From: Coptis chinensis
Lineage: Eukaryota > Streptophyta > Magnoliopsida > Ranunculales > Ranunculaceae
Direction of reading: 5' to 3'
DNA: 64,000 nucleotides
Assembly: GCA_015680905.1 (NCBI GenBank)
Contig: CM027380.1
Span: 11,054,001-11,118,000 of the forward strand
Every line of letters begins with the position of its first letter. The stretch's first letter is position 1. Shown here piece by piece: positions 30,937-41,661 of the stretch. The notes below the pieces were generated by a model. It did no database searches. It was not told the DNA's origin and saw only the letters and a program-made list of their open reading frames with translations. Both the position numbers and the translations under genes were made by a program.

Positions 30937-33410
30937 GACTATCTTTGTAATATGTCAATAGCTAACAATGGTCAAATTTCAATTACAACCCAAACTTTAT
31001 GATGCAAGACAGAAAATGCAAGCTTTTGAAGTGAACGAATTTAGTAAGTGAAACCCCAAGCACAACATGCAAGGAAATGAGATAAAAGTCATAAAACTAG
31101 ACAGACACATTTTTGTGTATGCGACTATGTACTATCCTAGTATGTGATACCGTCTTTTGCATATTCATTTTCCTCTTTATTCTGTGCATTTTCAGAAATA
31201 AAATCCACAATTTAATAATTGGGAACAAAGCTTCTTACATTAATTAAAATGAACAAATCAAATCAAGTTTCCTAGTTGATCTGATGTTAGAGCTACAGTA
31301 ACTTACAATCAATGTTTCGTTATGACACCCTGAAGAATTGTAAAACTACTATGCGTGTTTGCGGTTGACGTGTTGATCTATGCCATCCCGGATAGTAGTC
31401 CTGAAATCAGTGAACCCAAATAAAAAACAGGGCGTGATTCAGTGGTTTATTTCTTTCTTAATAAGCATCAGTGCCCATGTACTCAAGGGTCTCATGCAAT
31501 ATCAGCCTAAGTGCCTAATGCATATAGCTACGGTAATTTAGTTAAGAGCAATAGCAATCTACCAATCTTGTATCCTCTGTACGGTAGACAGATATATCAA
31601 CTTATCAAGTGTGAACAAACTATATAGTAATACTGACCCCTAACCTTTCAAGAAGACAGCAACAACCTTTATTAAACAAAATATAGCTGACAGTCAGTTT
31701 TTATTGGAGACGGAAGTATGGATTGCGGAGAACTTATAAACTGATTTTGTCCATTTTCCATGGTTAGGAAGGAAAAAGAGGGGGAAAAAAAGGGGACCAT
31801 CTAAAGATACCCTATAGAAACTAGGAATTTTCAAACATTATGAGGAAAACGATAGTGTGTAGAACAGTGACAGTTTTCCTTTTTTTTATATACAGAACAC
31901 AGTTGACATTCAAGATGCCAAATTGAATCCAATTTCAGTTCCTATGGGCAAACATGAAGTTATAGGCCTATAACTTCTAATGGCTTCCTAAACTTGGTTT
32001 TCATCAATAATAGCATCATAGTTCATAGTTCAAACAGAATGTTACATCTTATGGTGATTTTGTTTCCTCATTCAAAGTATACTTCAAAGACAAATGATAG
32101 GACACACTGAATACTGTAAGTGTATCAGAGTTCAAAATTTAAGGATTAATGTTTCCTTATACCTTTTATGACCAACAGTTTGAAAAATAAGAGTTGTTCC
32201 TTGTTTCTACAACTTAAAACCTAACATTTACAAGATCGATCTTGTGAAATGATTGTCATCCAACTGGCACAAAACTATAAGCACAAGACACCCCTAAAAA
32301 TGACACAAACAAGGCGCCTCCATCCAACCTTATGCCCTACCACAACTCACTGTCACCTGAAAAAGATGAAATAAACTTCGCTTCTACCATTTTCGGATGG
32401 GCGTACCACCACAGAAACCGTCGATATGCCAATCACCAACCTATAGGTTATGACCCAAACGAAACATCTTAGCTTTTACAGATGCGCTCCATGAAAATAT
32501 GGAGACTCACAACGATTGAAATCGAAGGCACAAAAATCACCTGGTGCTATGGGTAAAACAATTCTAGCAACAAGGTGTCGCCAGCGCTGGTTATATAAAT
32601 GTGAAACATAGTCATTCAAAGTATACTTCAAAGACAAATGATAGGACACACTGAATACTGTAAGTGTATAAGAGTTCAAAATTTAAGGTATAAGGTATAC
32701 TTGGAACAAAGTCGACTTATATAGACCCAATCTACATTTCTAGTTCTAAAATGCTTGCATTATTCTTGTCCTACTTGGAAAACTAAAACGTTTTCTTCAC
32801 AAATTCGTAAACACAAACAAGAACTCGAGTAAAAAACTAACTACATAGCTATGAATCAAGTATGAAGATTATACCTATTACCCAAATCTTAAAAACAAAT
32901 AATCAAACCATAAGACAGCACAGTTAAACAAAAGTTAAGTTAAAATGGGTAATAAAAAAGTTCTTATTACCTTAAACACTTGGTTTCCTCAAATTATCAA
33001 GAGTCTCCTGGTGGTAATGGTCATTCAATGAAGAAAAATCAAATCTTGCAGCTGCCAATAAAACATCACCACATATCAGCTAAACACGTTAACAACTTAT
33101 ACATTACAACATTGAACTAAACATAACATTACCAGATAACCCAGCCTTTAAACATGATTCAAGGACTTCCACAGATTATGATTTGGGCCCAAGTGTTCCA
33201 ACGATTTTAGTCAAATATGGTAAAAACTTAACACGTTTTAAAACTCATTTTTCATTATAACATCTTAAAAATAGGAAGAAGAATTTTTTTTTAAAAAAAG
33301 GTGGCTCACAATGTTGTATTTTAGAGGAGGAAGAAAGAGAACAGGCGAAGGAGAAAGTGAAAAGAGAAAATAAAGTTTTTGGTTTTTGAGGCCCAGGGTG
33401 GGTATCCCCA
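30937..33410. other. Non-coding right arm of the MULE
   Basis: No convincing gene. It contains a 79-base direct repeat (32074-32152 and 32612-32690, beginning tcattcaaagtatacttcaa). The final 80 bases form the right terminal inverted repeat. Confidence 0.6.
32074..32690. repeat. Pair of 79-bp direct repeats in the MULE right arm
   Basis: Copies at 32074-32152 and 32612-32690 differ at one or two bases (aagtgtatcagag versus aagtgtataagag) and are separated by 459 unrelated bases. A recent internal duplication is likely. Confidence 0.85.
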
Positions 33411-33493
33411 ACGATAATTTTAAATTTGGGGTCTGCTTTGAGAAAAAATGGGGTCTGCCTTGAGAGATATGGGGTCTGTATATAGTCCTTCCC

Positions 33494-33502
33494 TTCCTAA
33501 AT
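33494..33502. repeat. Right 9-bp target-site duplication of the large MULE (ttcctaaat)
   Basis: Identical to 21096-21104, directly after the final CCC of the right terminal inverted repeat. Confidence 0.93.
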
Positions 33503-33718
33503 ACCCAACTATCATATACCGTAGAGATACCAAAATTTGTCCGAATCCGAATAATAACCTTATTTTTCCCGAATGATTCGTTTTCAAAAATTGCGTTTAA
33601 TACGCGAATTAAATGCGAACAAGGATCATCAACTCAGTTTTAAATACTTAATCGTCAATCAACTTTATTCTTTCGTCTTCTTTATCTCGTCGTCCTCAAG
33701 AAAAAGCAGTTGCAGAAT
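33503..33718 (+). promoter_or_regulatory. Distal 5' flank of receptor-kinase copy 2
   Basis: From about 33565 this matches the copy 1 flank (cccgaatgattcgttttc, gtcaatcaactttattcttt, gaaaaagcagttgcagaatc). It has a short insertion duplicating tcatcaactcagttttaaat relative to copy 1. No ORF of note is seen. Confidence 0.6.
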
Positions 33719-33727
33719 CATCCATAC

Positions 33728-34157
33728 CATAGTACAAAATATCAGGATATGGATATTTATCGATCTCTGATTTATGGATATGTATCGTGGATATATCTCT
33801 CTCTTTGGGGATATTTGACATTGTTTCTCATACAAATATCGTGAATATATTCAAAATATCGACAAATATCGTAGATATTGTGGATATTTCTTAATATATC
33901 ATTATACATTATTTATATTTATTTGAAATATAATGGTAAATATTAAATAAAATTGTTACATATACAAAATATCGCCAAATGTCTCCAAATATCGCAAAAT
34001 ATCCCTAAATATCACAAATAGCGAAAATATCATTGAAATATCACTGATATTTATAGTCGTATATATCTCTGAACATATCGGGATATTTATATATCTTTTT
34101 CTGAAATTTAGATAAATATCTACAAATATCACGATATATCAAGATATTTTGTACTAT
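33728..34157. mobile_element. 430-bp MITE-like element in the 5' flank of receptor-kinase copy 2
   Basis: The ends are inverted (atagtacaaaatatc at the left, gatattttgtactat at the right). The unit is flanked by the 9-base repeat catccatac (33719-33727 and 34158-34166). Copy 1 has catccatac once at the equivalent place (near 5379), so an empty site is available for comparison. The interior is made of degenerate gatat/atatc motifs. The superfamily is uncertain; a 9-bp duplication points to Mutator-like. Confidence 0.82.
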
Positions 34158-34158
34158 C

Positions 34159-34401
34159 ATCCATACAACTATAAAGCAAAAGATTTATACTAAACTAGTA
34201 ACATCTCCATTAAACACCTACTAATTTTGGCCAATGATTCATTAGCCTACAAAATGGGTCATTATCGAAAGTGACATAGACAGACTGGAAAGACCAAATT
34301 GACAAAATGGGTCATTATCGAAAGTGACATAGACAGTAGTAGGTGTTTACTGGAGATGTTACTAGTTTAGTATAAATCTTTTGCTTTATAGTTGTATGGA
34401 T
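34159..34401. repeat. 65-bp inverted repeat (palindrome with 113-bp loop) upstream of receptor-kinase copy 2
   Basis: The arms 34159-34223 and 34337-34401 are inverted copies with about one mismatch (ccattaaac versus ccagtaaac). The loop holds a direct repeat of about 35 bases (aaatgggtcattatcgaaag at 34252 and 34309). The right arm supplies a TATAAAT at 34371, about 70 bases before the start codon, in place of the copy 1 ctatatatt. The transcript, if started upstream, could form a long hairpin. Confidence 0.88.
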
Positions 34402-34444
34402 TATTACTAAACGTTTACACGTTCTTCCTACTGAATTCGCAAAG

Positions 34445-37118
34445 ATGATTTCAAAGCAGGCATTTACATTACTTAACGTTTACATGTTCTTCCTACTCTT
34501 TAACCAATTGATGTCACAAACAAAATCTTGTATGGCCACCTCAGAAAATGAGACTGATCTTCACTCTCTAATCGCTATTAGAGATGGAATTGAAGGCGGC
34601 TTAAGCTCGTGGAACCAATCTTTCTATTTCTGTCAGTGGCAAGGCATTACATGCGGCAAGCGTCATCAAAGAGTCATAAGTTTGAATCTTTCCAGCCAGA
34701 GTTTGGTTGGATCGTTATCGCCTCATATTGGAAACCTCACTTTCCTAAGGTTCATCCGCCTGCAACACAATCAACTCTATGGGAAGATTCCACAAGAAAT
34801 TGGTCGGTTATTTCGTCTTCAAGTACTCAGTCTGTGGGATAACACTTTCGTTGGAGAAATTCCAGTCAATCTAACCCAATGTACTGAACTCAGGTCCATT
34901 GATTTAAGTTCGAACAAATTGTCAGGGAATATTCCGGCAAAGCTTGGCTCACTGTCAAAGCTTGTATTCTTGCTTATTAGAAGAAACAATTTGACAGGAG
35001 TGCTACCTCCTTCTTTAGGTAATCTTTCGTCGCTTCAAGCCTTCTATGCAGAAGAAAATGAATTGGTTAGAAGTATTCCAGCCAGCTTTGGTAGACTGTC
35101 AAACTTAATACAGTTCCTTGTTGGGGGTAATAAACTGTCTGGTGAGGTCCCTTTGACAATTTTTAACATCTCATCCCTGACCCATTTAGCAATTTACATT
35201 AACCAATTTAGTGGTAGTCTTCCACCAGAAATGGGCATCACTCTTCCTAATCTCGTTCAATTCCTTGGGGGTGGAAATCAACTTTCTGGACTACTCCCAG
35301 TTTCACTAGCTAATGCTTCTAAACTTCAAAAATTTGATATTTCAAAAAACAATTTCGATGGACAAGTTCCTAAGGATTTTCAATTCCCACAAACTATCGA
35401 GTTGATAAATCTTGGAAAGAATCATCTAGGAACAGGAGAAGCTGATGATTTGAGTTTTATCACTTATTTGACCAACACCAGTAATCTAAAGATATTGGAC
35501 TTGCACCAAAACAATTTTGGAGGTGTTTTACCAAACTCTATTACCAATCTCTCCAACCAAATGGAAAGGTTGTATCTAGGATACAATCAAATATCCGGAA
35601 TCATCCCAGAAGGGATTGGGAACCTCGTCAATTTGTTTATATTATCTCTCTCTTCTAATAACTTTTACGGTAGTATTCCATCTTCTATTGGAAAACTTCA
35701 TAGTTTACAGGCGTTAGCTCTTAATGCGAACAAACTGTCTGGACCAATCCCATCTTTTTTAGCAAACAATACTAAATTGAGTGAGTTATATTTAGAAATG
35801 AACAGACTGGAAGGAAATATTCCTTCATGTCTTGGTGCTCTTAGCCATTTGCAAGAACTGTATCTGTTACAAAACAACCTAAATGGTACCCTACCTAAAG
35901 AGATCTTTAATATTTCCTCTCTGCTTTTACTTTACTTCTCTATGAACTCCTTAACTGGTTCCCTCCCTTTAGTAGTAGGAAAACTAAAACATATTGTTCT
36001 AATGGATGCGTCTGGAAATAAGTTATCTGGTCCATTGCCTATTACTCTTGGTGAGTGTGAGCGTCTGGAAAAGTTATACTTGTATGATAATTTGTTTGAA
36101 GGGACAATTCCTCAATCTTTCAGTTCTTTAAAGAATGTGAAAGAGTTAGATCTATCAAGCAACAACTTGTCTGGTGGAATTCCGAAATATTTAGAGGTCT
36201 TTCCGTATCTCCAGTTGTTGAATCTATCCTTCAATAAACTTGAAGGTGAGGTACCAGTGAACGGAATCTTTAAAATTGCAAGCAATTTTTCAGTAGCTGG
36301 AAATTCTGATATCTGTGGGGGTATACACGAACTGCAATTGCTGCCATGCCGAATTAACAATTCTAAAAAGCAAGGAAGGTTCGATCATTCCAAAATAGCA
36401 ATTATCATCAGTGTGGTCGTGTTTATTCTTTTGGCATCATGTTCTATGATATTTTACTTGAGAAGAAAAGGTAAACTTAAAACGGCTTCTTTGCCATCAA
36501 TCAGTGATCAGCATGTTAAGGTCTCTTATGGAGATCTTTCTCAAGCGACTGGTGGATTTTCTCCAACTAATTTTGTTGGTTCAGGTGGTTTTGGAAGTGT
36601 GTATAAGGGAATGCTCAACCAATATGAAGCTGTTGTTGCTGTTAAGGTGTTCAAACTTCAATTGAGAGGATCGTTAAAGAGTTTCATGGTAGAGTGTGAA
36701 TCATTGCGTAATATCCGCCATCGAAATCTTGTTAAGATTCTAACTTCTTGCTCTAGTGTAGATTATGAAGGAAATGAATTCAAAGCACTAGTCTTTGAGT
36801 TCATGCCAAATGGAAGTCTAGAGAAGTGGTTGCATCAAGAGATCAGTGAACAAGATGAAGAATCGAATTTGAACCTACTTCAAAGACTAAATGTCGCCAT
36901 TGATGTTGCTTTTGCACTTAGCTATCTTCATCACGAATGCCACGCTTTGGTTATTCATCGTGATCTAAAGCCAAGCAATGTGCTTCTTGATAAGGATATG
37001 GTAGCTCATGTTGGTGATTTTGGTTTAGCAAAGCTTCTTTCGGGATCGATAGAGAACTTGCATGACAATCAAAGTACCTCAGTAGGGGTAAAGGGATCTA
37101 TTGGCTATGCCGCTCCAG
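34445..37118 (+). CDS. LRR receptor-like kinase copy 2, exon 1 (intact)
   Basis: Predicted plasma-membrane receptor kinase of the LRR-XII type. Signal peptide at residues 1-30 (NVYMFFLLFNQLM). The LRR N-terminal cap has CQWQGITCGKRHQR. About twenty LRRs follow, then a cysteine pair (DICGGIHELQLLPC), a membrane span from about residue 650 (IAIIISVVVFILLASC), and the kinase. The glycine loop is VGSGGFGSVYKG (about 711), the ATP lysine VAVKVFK (K734), the catalytic loop HRDLKPSN (D840), and DFG (D858). Most members of this subfamily are non-RD (HCD); this one has an arginine before the Asp. Substrate and ligand are unknown. It ends GYAAP plus one base before intron donor GTAGG at 37119. No stops or frameshifts were found. 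It is about 90% identical to copy 1 over the LRR region. Confidence 0.92.
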
Positions 37119-37767
37119 GTAGGAATTCAAAGATCGACATGAGTTGATGTCAGTCCTTTTTCCAATTCATAAATGCATGAAAATCAATATCTGGTATACT
37201 ACATTAGTTATAATATTTATGTGTCCATATTTTTGTGACACTCAAATGCTTTTATTTGCCTCTTTTTCCCCCATGTTAAGTTAGACACCATTAACAACCC
37301 AGTTACACGAGCTGATATAGGTATAGGAGTGCCTTGGATAGTTGAATGTTTTCCGCTCTGGAGCTTATAGCATAGTTATTTAGATATTTTTAAAGAGGAA
37401 AAATGAATTGTTAGTGCAAATGAAAAGCTGTTAGACTGAATAAAAACTATCAACTTAATCTAACTTCTTTTCTGTCCATGTTAGTTGAGTTAGAATTGAA
37501 AAAATTGAGGATGATGAAAGAACTGTGGTTGTAGTGGTAATTAAGCTAGTTTGTTTACTTCTATCAACATCTTAAGTGACGATTGTGAGGACCTTTTCAA
37601 TTTCTCTATAGTATAATGGATGTAAAGCACTAAAGCATTACGATATTATATATATATATATATATTCTGTTTTCATTTTCTTTTTGCTTGCCAATGGCTC
37701 TTAATATATTTATTTTTTTACTTTTAAATGGTTTTATGGAAACTAGTGATTGATGTATATGTTGCAG
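37119..37767 (+). other. Phase-1 intron of receptor-kinase copy 2
   Basis: GT at 37119 and AG at 37766-37767 (atgttgcag). Length and sequence match the copy 1 intron closely. Confidence 0.88.
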
Positions 37768-38201
37768 AATATGGTATGGGAGTTGATGCATCCATACAAG
37801 GTGATGTGTACAGTTATGGAATTCTGGTGTTGGAGATGTCCACTGGAAGGAGACCAACCGACGAGATGTTTAAAGACGGTTTATGCCTCCATAACTATGC
37901 TAGCAATGGTTTGCAAGATCAATTTATAAAGATCATAGATCCAATACTTCTATTTGAAGGAGATGGCACTCTAGGAGATACTTATAATAGCATGAAAATT
38001 GGCAATCACAGAAGAGCAAAACTGCTACAGTGCTTGACTACAATAGTCAGAATTGGGGTTGCATGTTCTGTTGAATCACCGTCAAAGAGAATGGATATCA
38101 GAGATGTTAGTAAAGAATTGCACGCTTGCAAAGACACATTTCTTGGTACTAGGTTCACGGAGAACGTAACTGACTCCAAAGACGGTTTAATTGAAAGGTA
38201 A
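37768..38201 (+). CDS. LRR receptor-like kinase copy 2, exon 2 (kinase C-lobe)
   Basis: Joined to exon 1 this gives GYAAPEYGMGVDASIQGDVY, the P+1 loop and subdomain IX. It continues with GRRPTDEMFKDGLCLHNYAS and ends RMDIRDVSKELHACKDTF and KDGLIER. The complete protein is about 1,035 residues, normal for the family. This is the only copy in the window with undamaged kinase N- and C-lobes. Confidence 0.92.
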
Positions 38202-38701
38202 AATCACATTTTTTTCTTTGCCTGTTATTTTGAAATTAAGTGCATTTGCCTCATATATCTTTTTGTCTTCAATAGTATCTGGTATCAAGTCTAATATCTC
38301 GGGAAATATATCCCACAAATAGTTGATCACGGCAAAACAAAAATAAAAGGAGTATGTGCTCTCCATGAATTTTCTGTAGTTATAAATATGATATCTAGTA
38401 TCAATGTATGTTGTCTGTGAAATTCCTTCGGCTGTGAGAAGGGATAGTCTACAATATCTAGTTGTTAGATGAGATAGTCCTGCTTTCTGTGGTATAGTTC
38501 TCTGCTTCTCTTAGTATTGGTCTATCGTGCATATGAATGTATCAGTTGAAATCAGTACTAGGTTTACTAACACGACTTTGATAATCTCTTTCTCTCTCTT
38601 TTTCCCCTTCCTACTTGGCTTGTATTGCATTTAATATATAAGCATGTTGCACAAGCTAGCTAGGAAATTCTTAAATAGTTTTGTCATTTTCTTTTGTGCA
38701 G
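38202..38701. other. Sequence between receptor kinase and dihydropyrimidinase exons
   Basis: No ORF is recognised. The last part (about 38600-38701) reads as a normal intron end (cttttgtgcag) for the first dihydropyrimidinase exon. The junction between the kinase 3' flank and the dihydropyrimidinase intron cannot be placed. Confidence 0.5.
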
Positions 38702-39774
38702 CTTGTAGGAACTGATCATTGTACATTCAATTCAACACAAAAAGCTCTTGGAATTGATGATTTTGAGAAAATTCCTAATGGTGCTAATGGTAATTTTCAA
38801 TTCTTGCCACCTAAAGAGTAATTTGAAAGTTAAATAGGCTGTACAGGGTAACTGAAATGAGACCCTTTTTTGTCCAATTTCTTCTTCTTCTCCTTTTTTT
38901 TTTCTTTTTTTTTTACAAAAAAAATCCGATAATTGAACTTTACCTTTGGTTATTCAACTTGTTAATTCAATGGGCCATCTGGAATTTTCAGGAATTGAAG
39001 AGAGACTGCATCTTATCTAGGACACATTGGTTGTAGGTTTTCATGGATTCTTAGCTTCTGAAGAAAATGCCTGGCGATATTTCTACTCCCGTTAACCTTA
39101 CTGTTTCAATTGATCTGATGTAGGAGTCTGGTCAAATTTCTGTTACTAATTTTGTGCGAGTAACGAGTACTGAATGGTATGCATATACTCTGGCTTCTTT
39201 GTTATCTTGGCATGGCATATCGCATACCAGATAGAGTACCTCTGTATTTGTAGTAATGATAATAAGTCACATTGGGATGCCGGGGACACTGTATTTTATT
39301 TAATTGTTAAAAAAATGGTAAGCCCAACAGTGTAATGGCTTCTATTTTGGAGTACCAATGCAGTAAAGAGTTACGCTTCAGTTGTATGGTTGCTTACTGA
39401 AGCATGGAATCTGAGAGTCATGATCTCAGATGACCGTTTGGTATACTAACAAATGACAAGTTTTGGCTTAGTGAATGTTTGCCTTTATATATTTGACACA
39501 AACGAGTCGTTGTAAGATTGATAGTTTACATTTTTGCTACTGGTTTCTATTATATCTATGATTGAGTTGGATGGTGCTATCTGTATATTAAAGGACTTGA
39601 CATGATTGAAATTTGCAGTGCTCAGATATTCAATATCTACCCAAGAAAAGGAGCAATTCTTGCTGGATCTGATGCTGATATAATCATCTTCAGCCCAAAT
39701 TCGAGCTTCAAAATATCATCAAGGTCCCATCATTCAAGATCAGACACAAATGTGTATGAAGGAAGGAGAGGAAA
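38702..39774 (+). pseudogene. Dihydropyrimidinase, four internal exons of the C-terminal half
   Basis: Exons 38702-38789 ([20 protein letters not shown]), 38992-39032 (GIEERLHLI, stop, DTLV), 39124-39176 (ESGQISVTNFVRVTSTE) and 39619-39774 (IFNIYPRKGAILAGSDADII, HHSRSDTNVYEG) are spliced by GT-AG junctions that keep frame. They match plant dihydropyrimidinase (PYD2 type), which opens dihydrouracil in pyrimidine catabolism and carries metal ligands including the Asp of GTDHC. A TAG replaces the conserved Trp codon in exon 2. The catalytic N-terminal part and the last exon are absent, so this is a DNA-level duplicated fragment, not a gene. Introns are kept, which rules out retroposition. Confidence 0.88.
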
Positions 39775-40149
39775 GGTATTTATTGTAATACTTATATAGA
39801 TATCTATTTTGGCTAATGAATTGGCTAAAATACTATTAGTAAATCTGACCAGTGAAATATCTATATCAATTGGGTATTGTAGTCACTGTAATTCACGATG
39901 TACACTTTGATTGTTGTGACGGACCTATGATAGACTTAAATGCTTTTATTGGATATTTAGAGGTTAAGATGAATTAAGCTTGTGAGAATTAGCATCAGTA
40001 TGTTGAAAACAGTCCCTTAATTAATAGTTTCTTTTGAACCTTCCTAGTTCCTACCCTCATAAAAACATGTGAGAAAAATAAGCTACTAAATGCAAGCAAA
40101 AAACGTGGGCATTTCTTGTTGCGAAAATGAATTTCACAGAATTCCATTG
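39775..40149. other. Intron-like and non-coding sequence
   Basis: Starts with a normal donor (gtatttattg) after the last dihydropyrimidinase exon. The final exon expected in homologues is not found before the next receptor-kinase fragment. Confidence 0.5.
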
Positions 40150-40608
40150 GATGGAACTAGTGATTGATGTATATATTGCAGAATATGGTATGGGAGCTGA
40201 TGCATCCATACAAGGTGATGTGTACAGTTATGTAATTCTGGTGTTGGAAATTTTCACAGGAAGGAGACCGACCGATGAGATGTTTAAAGACAGTTTAAGC
40301 TTTCATAACTATGCTAGCAACGGTTTGCCAGATCAATTTATAAAGATTGTAAATCCAATACTTCTATTTGAAGGAGATGACACTTTAGGAGATACTAATA
40401 GCATAAGCATTGGCAGTCACTGAAGAACAAAACTGCTAGAGTGCATAATTGCAATAGTCCGAATTGGGGTTGCGTGTTCTATGGAATCCTCATCACGGAG
40501 AATGGATATTAGAGATGTCAGTAGAGAATTGCACGCTATCAGAGACGCATGCATTTCTTGGTACTACGATTCACGGAGAACATATCTGACTCCAACAACG
40601 GTTTAAAT
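40150..40608 (+). pseudogene. Receptor-kinase exon 2 fragment, fourth copy
   Basis: Starts with the end of the intron (gtgattgatgtatatattgcag). It reads EYGMGADASIQGDVYSYVIL, then FTGRRPTDEMFKDSLSFHNY through DTNSISIGSH and a stop at about 40423. Beyond it, in the same or adjacent frames, lie LLECIIAIVRIGVACSMES and RMDIRDVSRELHA. No exon 1 lies upstream, so it is a truncated duplicate. Confidence 0.88.
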
Positions 40609-41660
40609 GAAAGGTAAAATCACATCTTTTACAAATAAATGAGTATGAAAGAGATAGAGAGTAGAAGAAATCTGTATTTTGCTATGTACTTTCCCCTTCA
40701 TTTATGTTCTTATGGGATATATAGAACACTGTTTAGAAACATTAATAAATTGAGTAAAAAGGAAATTGAAGGCAGATTCTTTGTACATGTGTTAGAGGTT
40801 GCTACCAACCAGTACATGATTCCCCGGATAGCGGCCGTATGCTCTATTTTTATGAGGTGAAAGTTATTGGTTATTTTGTATCAATTTGGTTATTGTACGT
40901 GCAATCTTTGTTAAGGCCAACTCAAATGGTCCCTTATCCCATTAAAGCGTAAACCATGAAAATCTCCCTCCAATGCCCCAATATCTGCAACTGAAGTTCT
41001 CACCGTGTATATGCAACCAAATATGCAGAGGGTGGCTCAGGTTGAATCCCACAATATTTTTATGTCATATTTGTTTCTAGTTGTACCTGTAAAGATTTTT
41101 TTGTTATGTTTTGTAACATTTGTAAAGATTTCTTGTGTTGATCATAGATTTTGGTGAGTTTGTCCAAAAAATGTGTCATTCAATCTAAATTTTGATTACT
41201 ATAATTGGTCAAAGACCCTATATAGATTTTAATCTCTTGCTTTCATTCTTCCTTGTGTCTATTTAAAAAAAGAGTTTCAATTCAACGTGTTTGTTCCATC
41301 GTATCTTTCAAAGAGTTAGTTGTTCTCCGGTTAAGCCTACTGATTAACAATTGGTGGGCTTAATCGGGCAATATTTTGTTTTTGAGTTCTTTCATTTTTA
41401 TGCGAGTTTCAATTCTACGTGTTTGAGAAATTTACTTATGTAATGCTTTTATTCCTAATATATTGTTTTTCCTTTATCCTCCCTTCCAACCACTTTCTTT
41501 CAAACCTCTTCCACCATGGTGAGTGAGACGAGACTGTTGTACATTTCTTTTTGGGATGACTAGTGTCTTTGCTACTATCATTGTTGACAAAAAGTTGTCT
41601 TACCTGTTGTTCATTTGAAGTTTTTTAAATCAAAAGTTGAGAATGTAGAGGACATAATTG
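40609..41660. other. Non-coding sequence, no gene recognised
   Basis: A 73-codon frame at 40639-40860 has no recognisable similarity. The last 150 bases precede the F-box exon and include a possible ATG at 41516 that does not lead into it in frame. Confidence 0.4.
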
Positions 41661-41661
41661 A

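Larger units (their letters stand above)
21105..33493 (+). mobile_element. 12.39-kb Mutator-like element carrying transposase-OTU, PMD and DUF295 sequences
   Basis: The left end reads GGGTATTGCTATATACAAAC and the right end, inverted, GGGAAGGACTATATACAGAC. Both continue with CCCATAT, TCTCAAGGCA and ACCCCATTT, giving inverted repeats of 50-70 bases, flanked by perfect 9-bp duplications. Contents: a three-exon FAR1-like transposase with SWIM finger and an OTU protease domain (plus strand), tandem repeats, then a DUF295 fragment and a plant-mobile-domain gene (minus strand), and about 2.5 kb of non-coding right arm. It landed in the 5' region of receptor-kinase copy 2. Because each coding part is broken, it is no longer autonomous. 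Confidence 0.92.
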
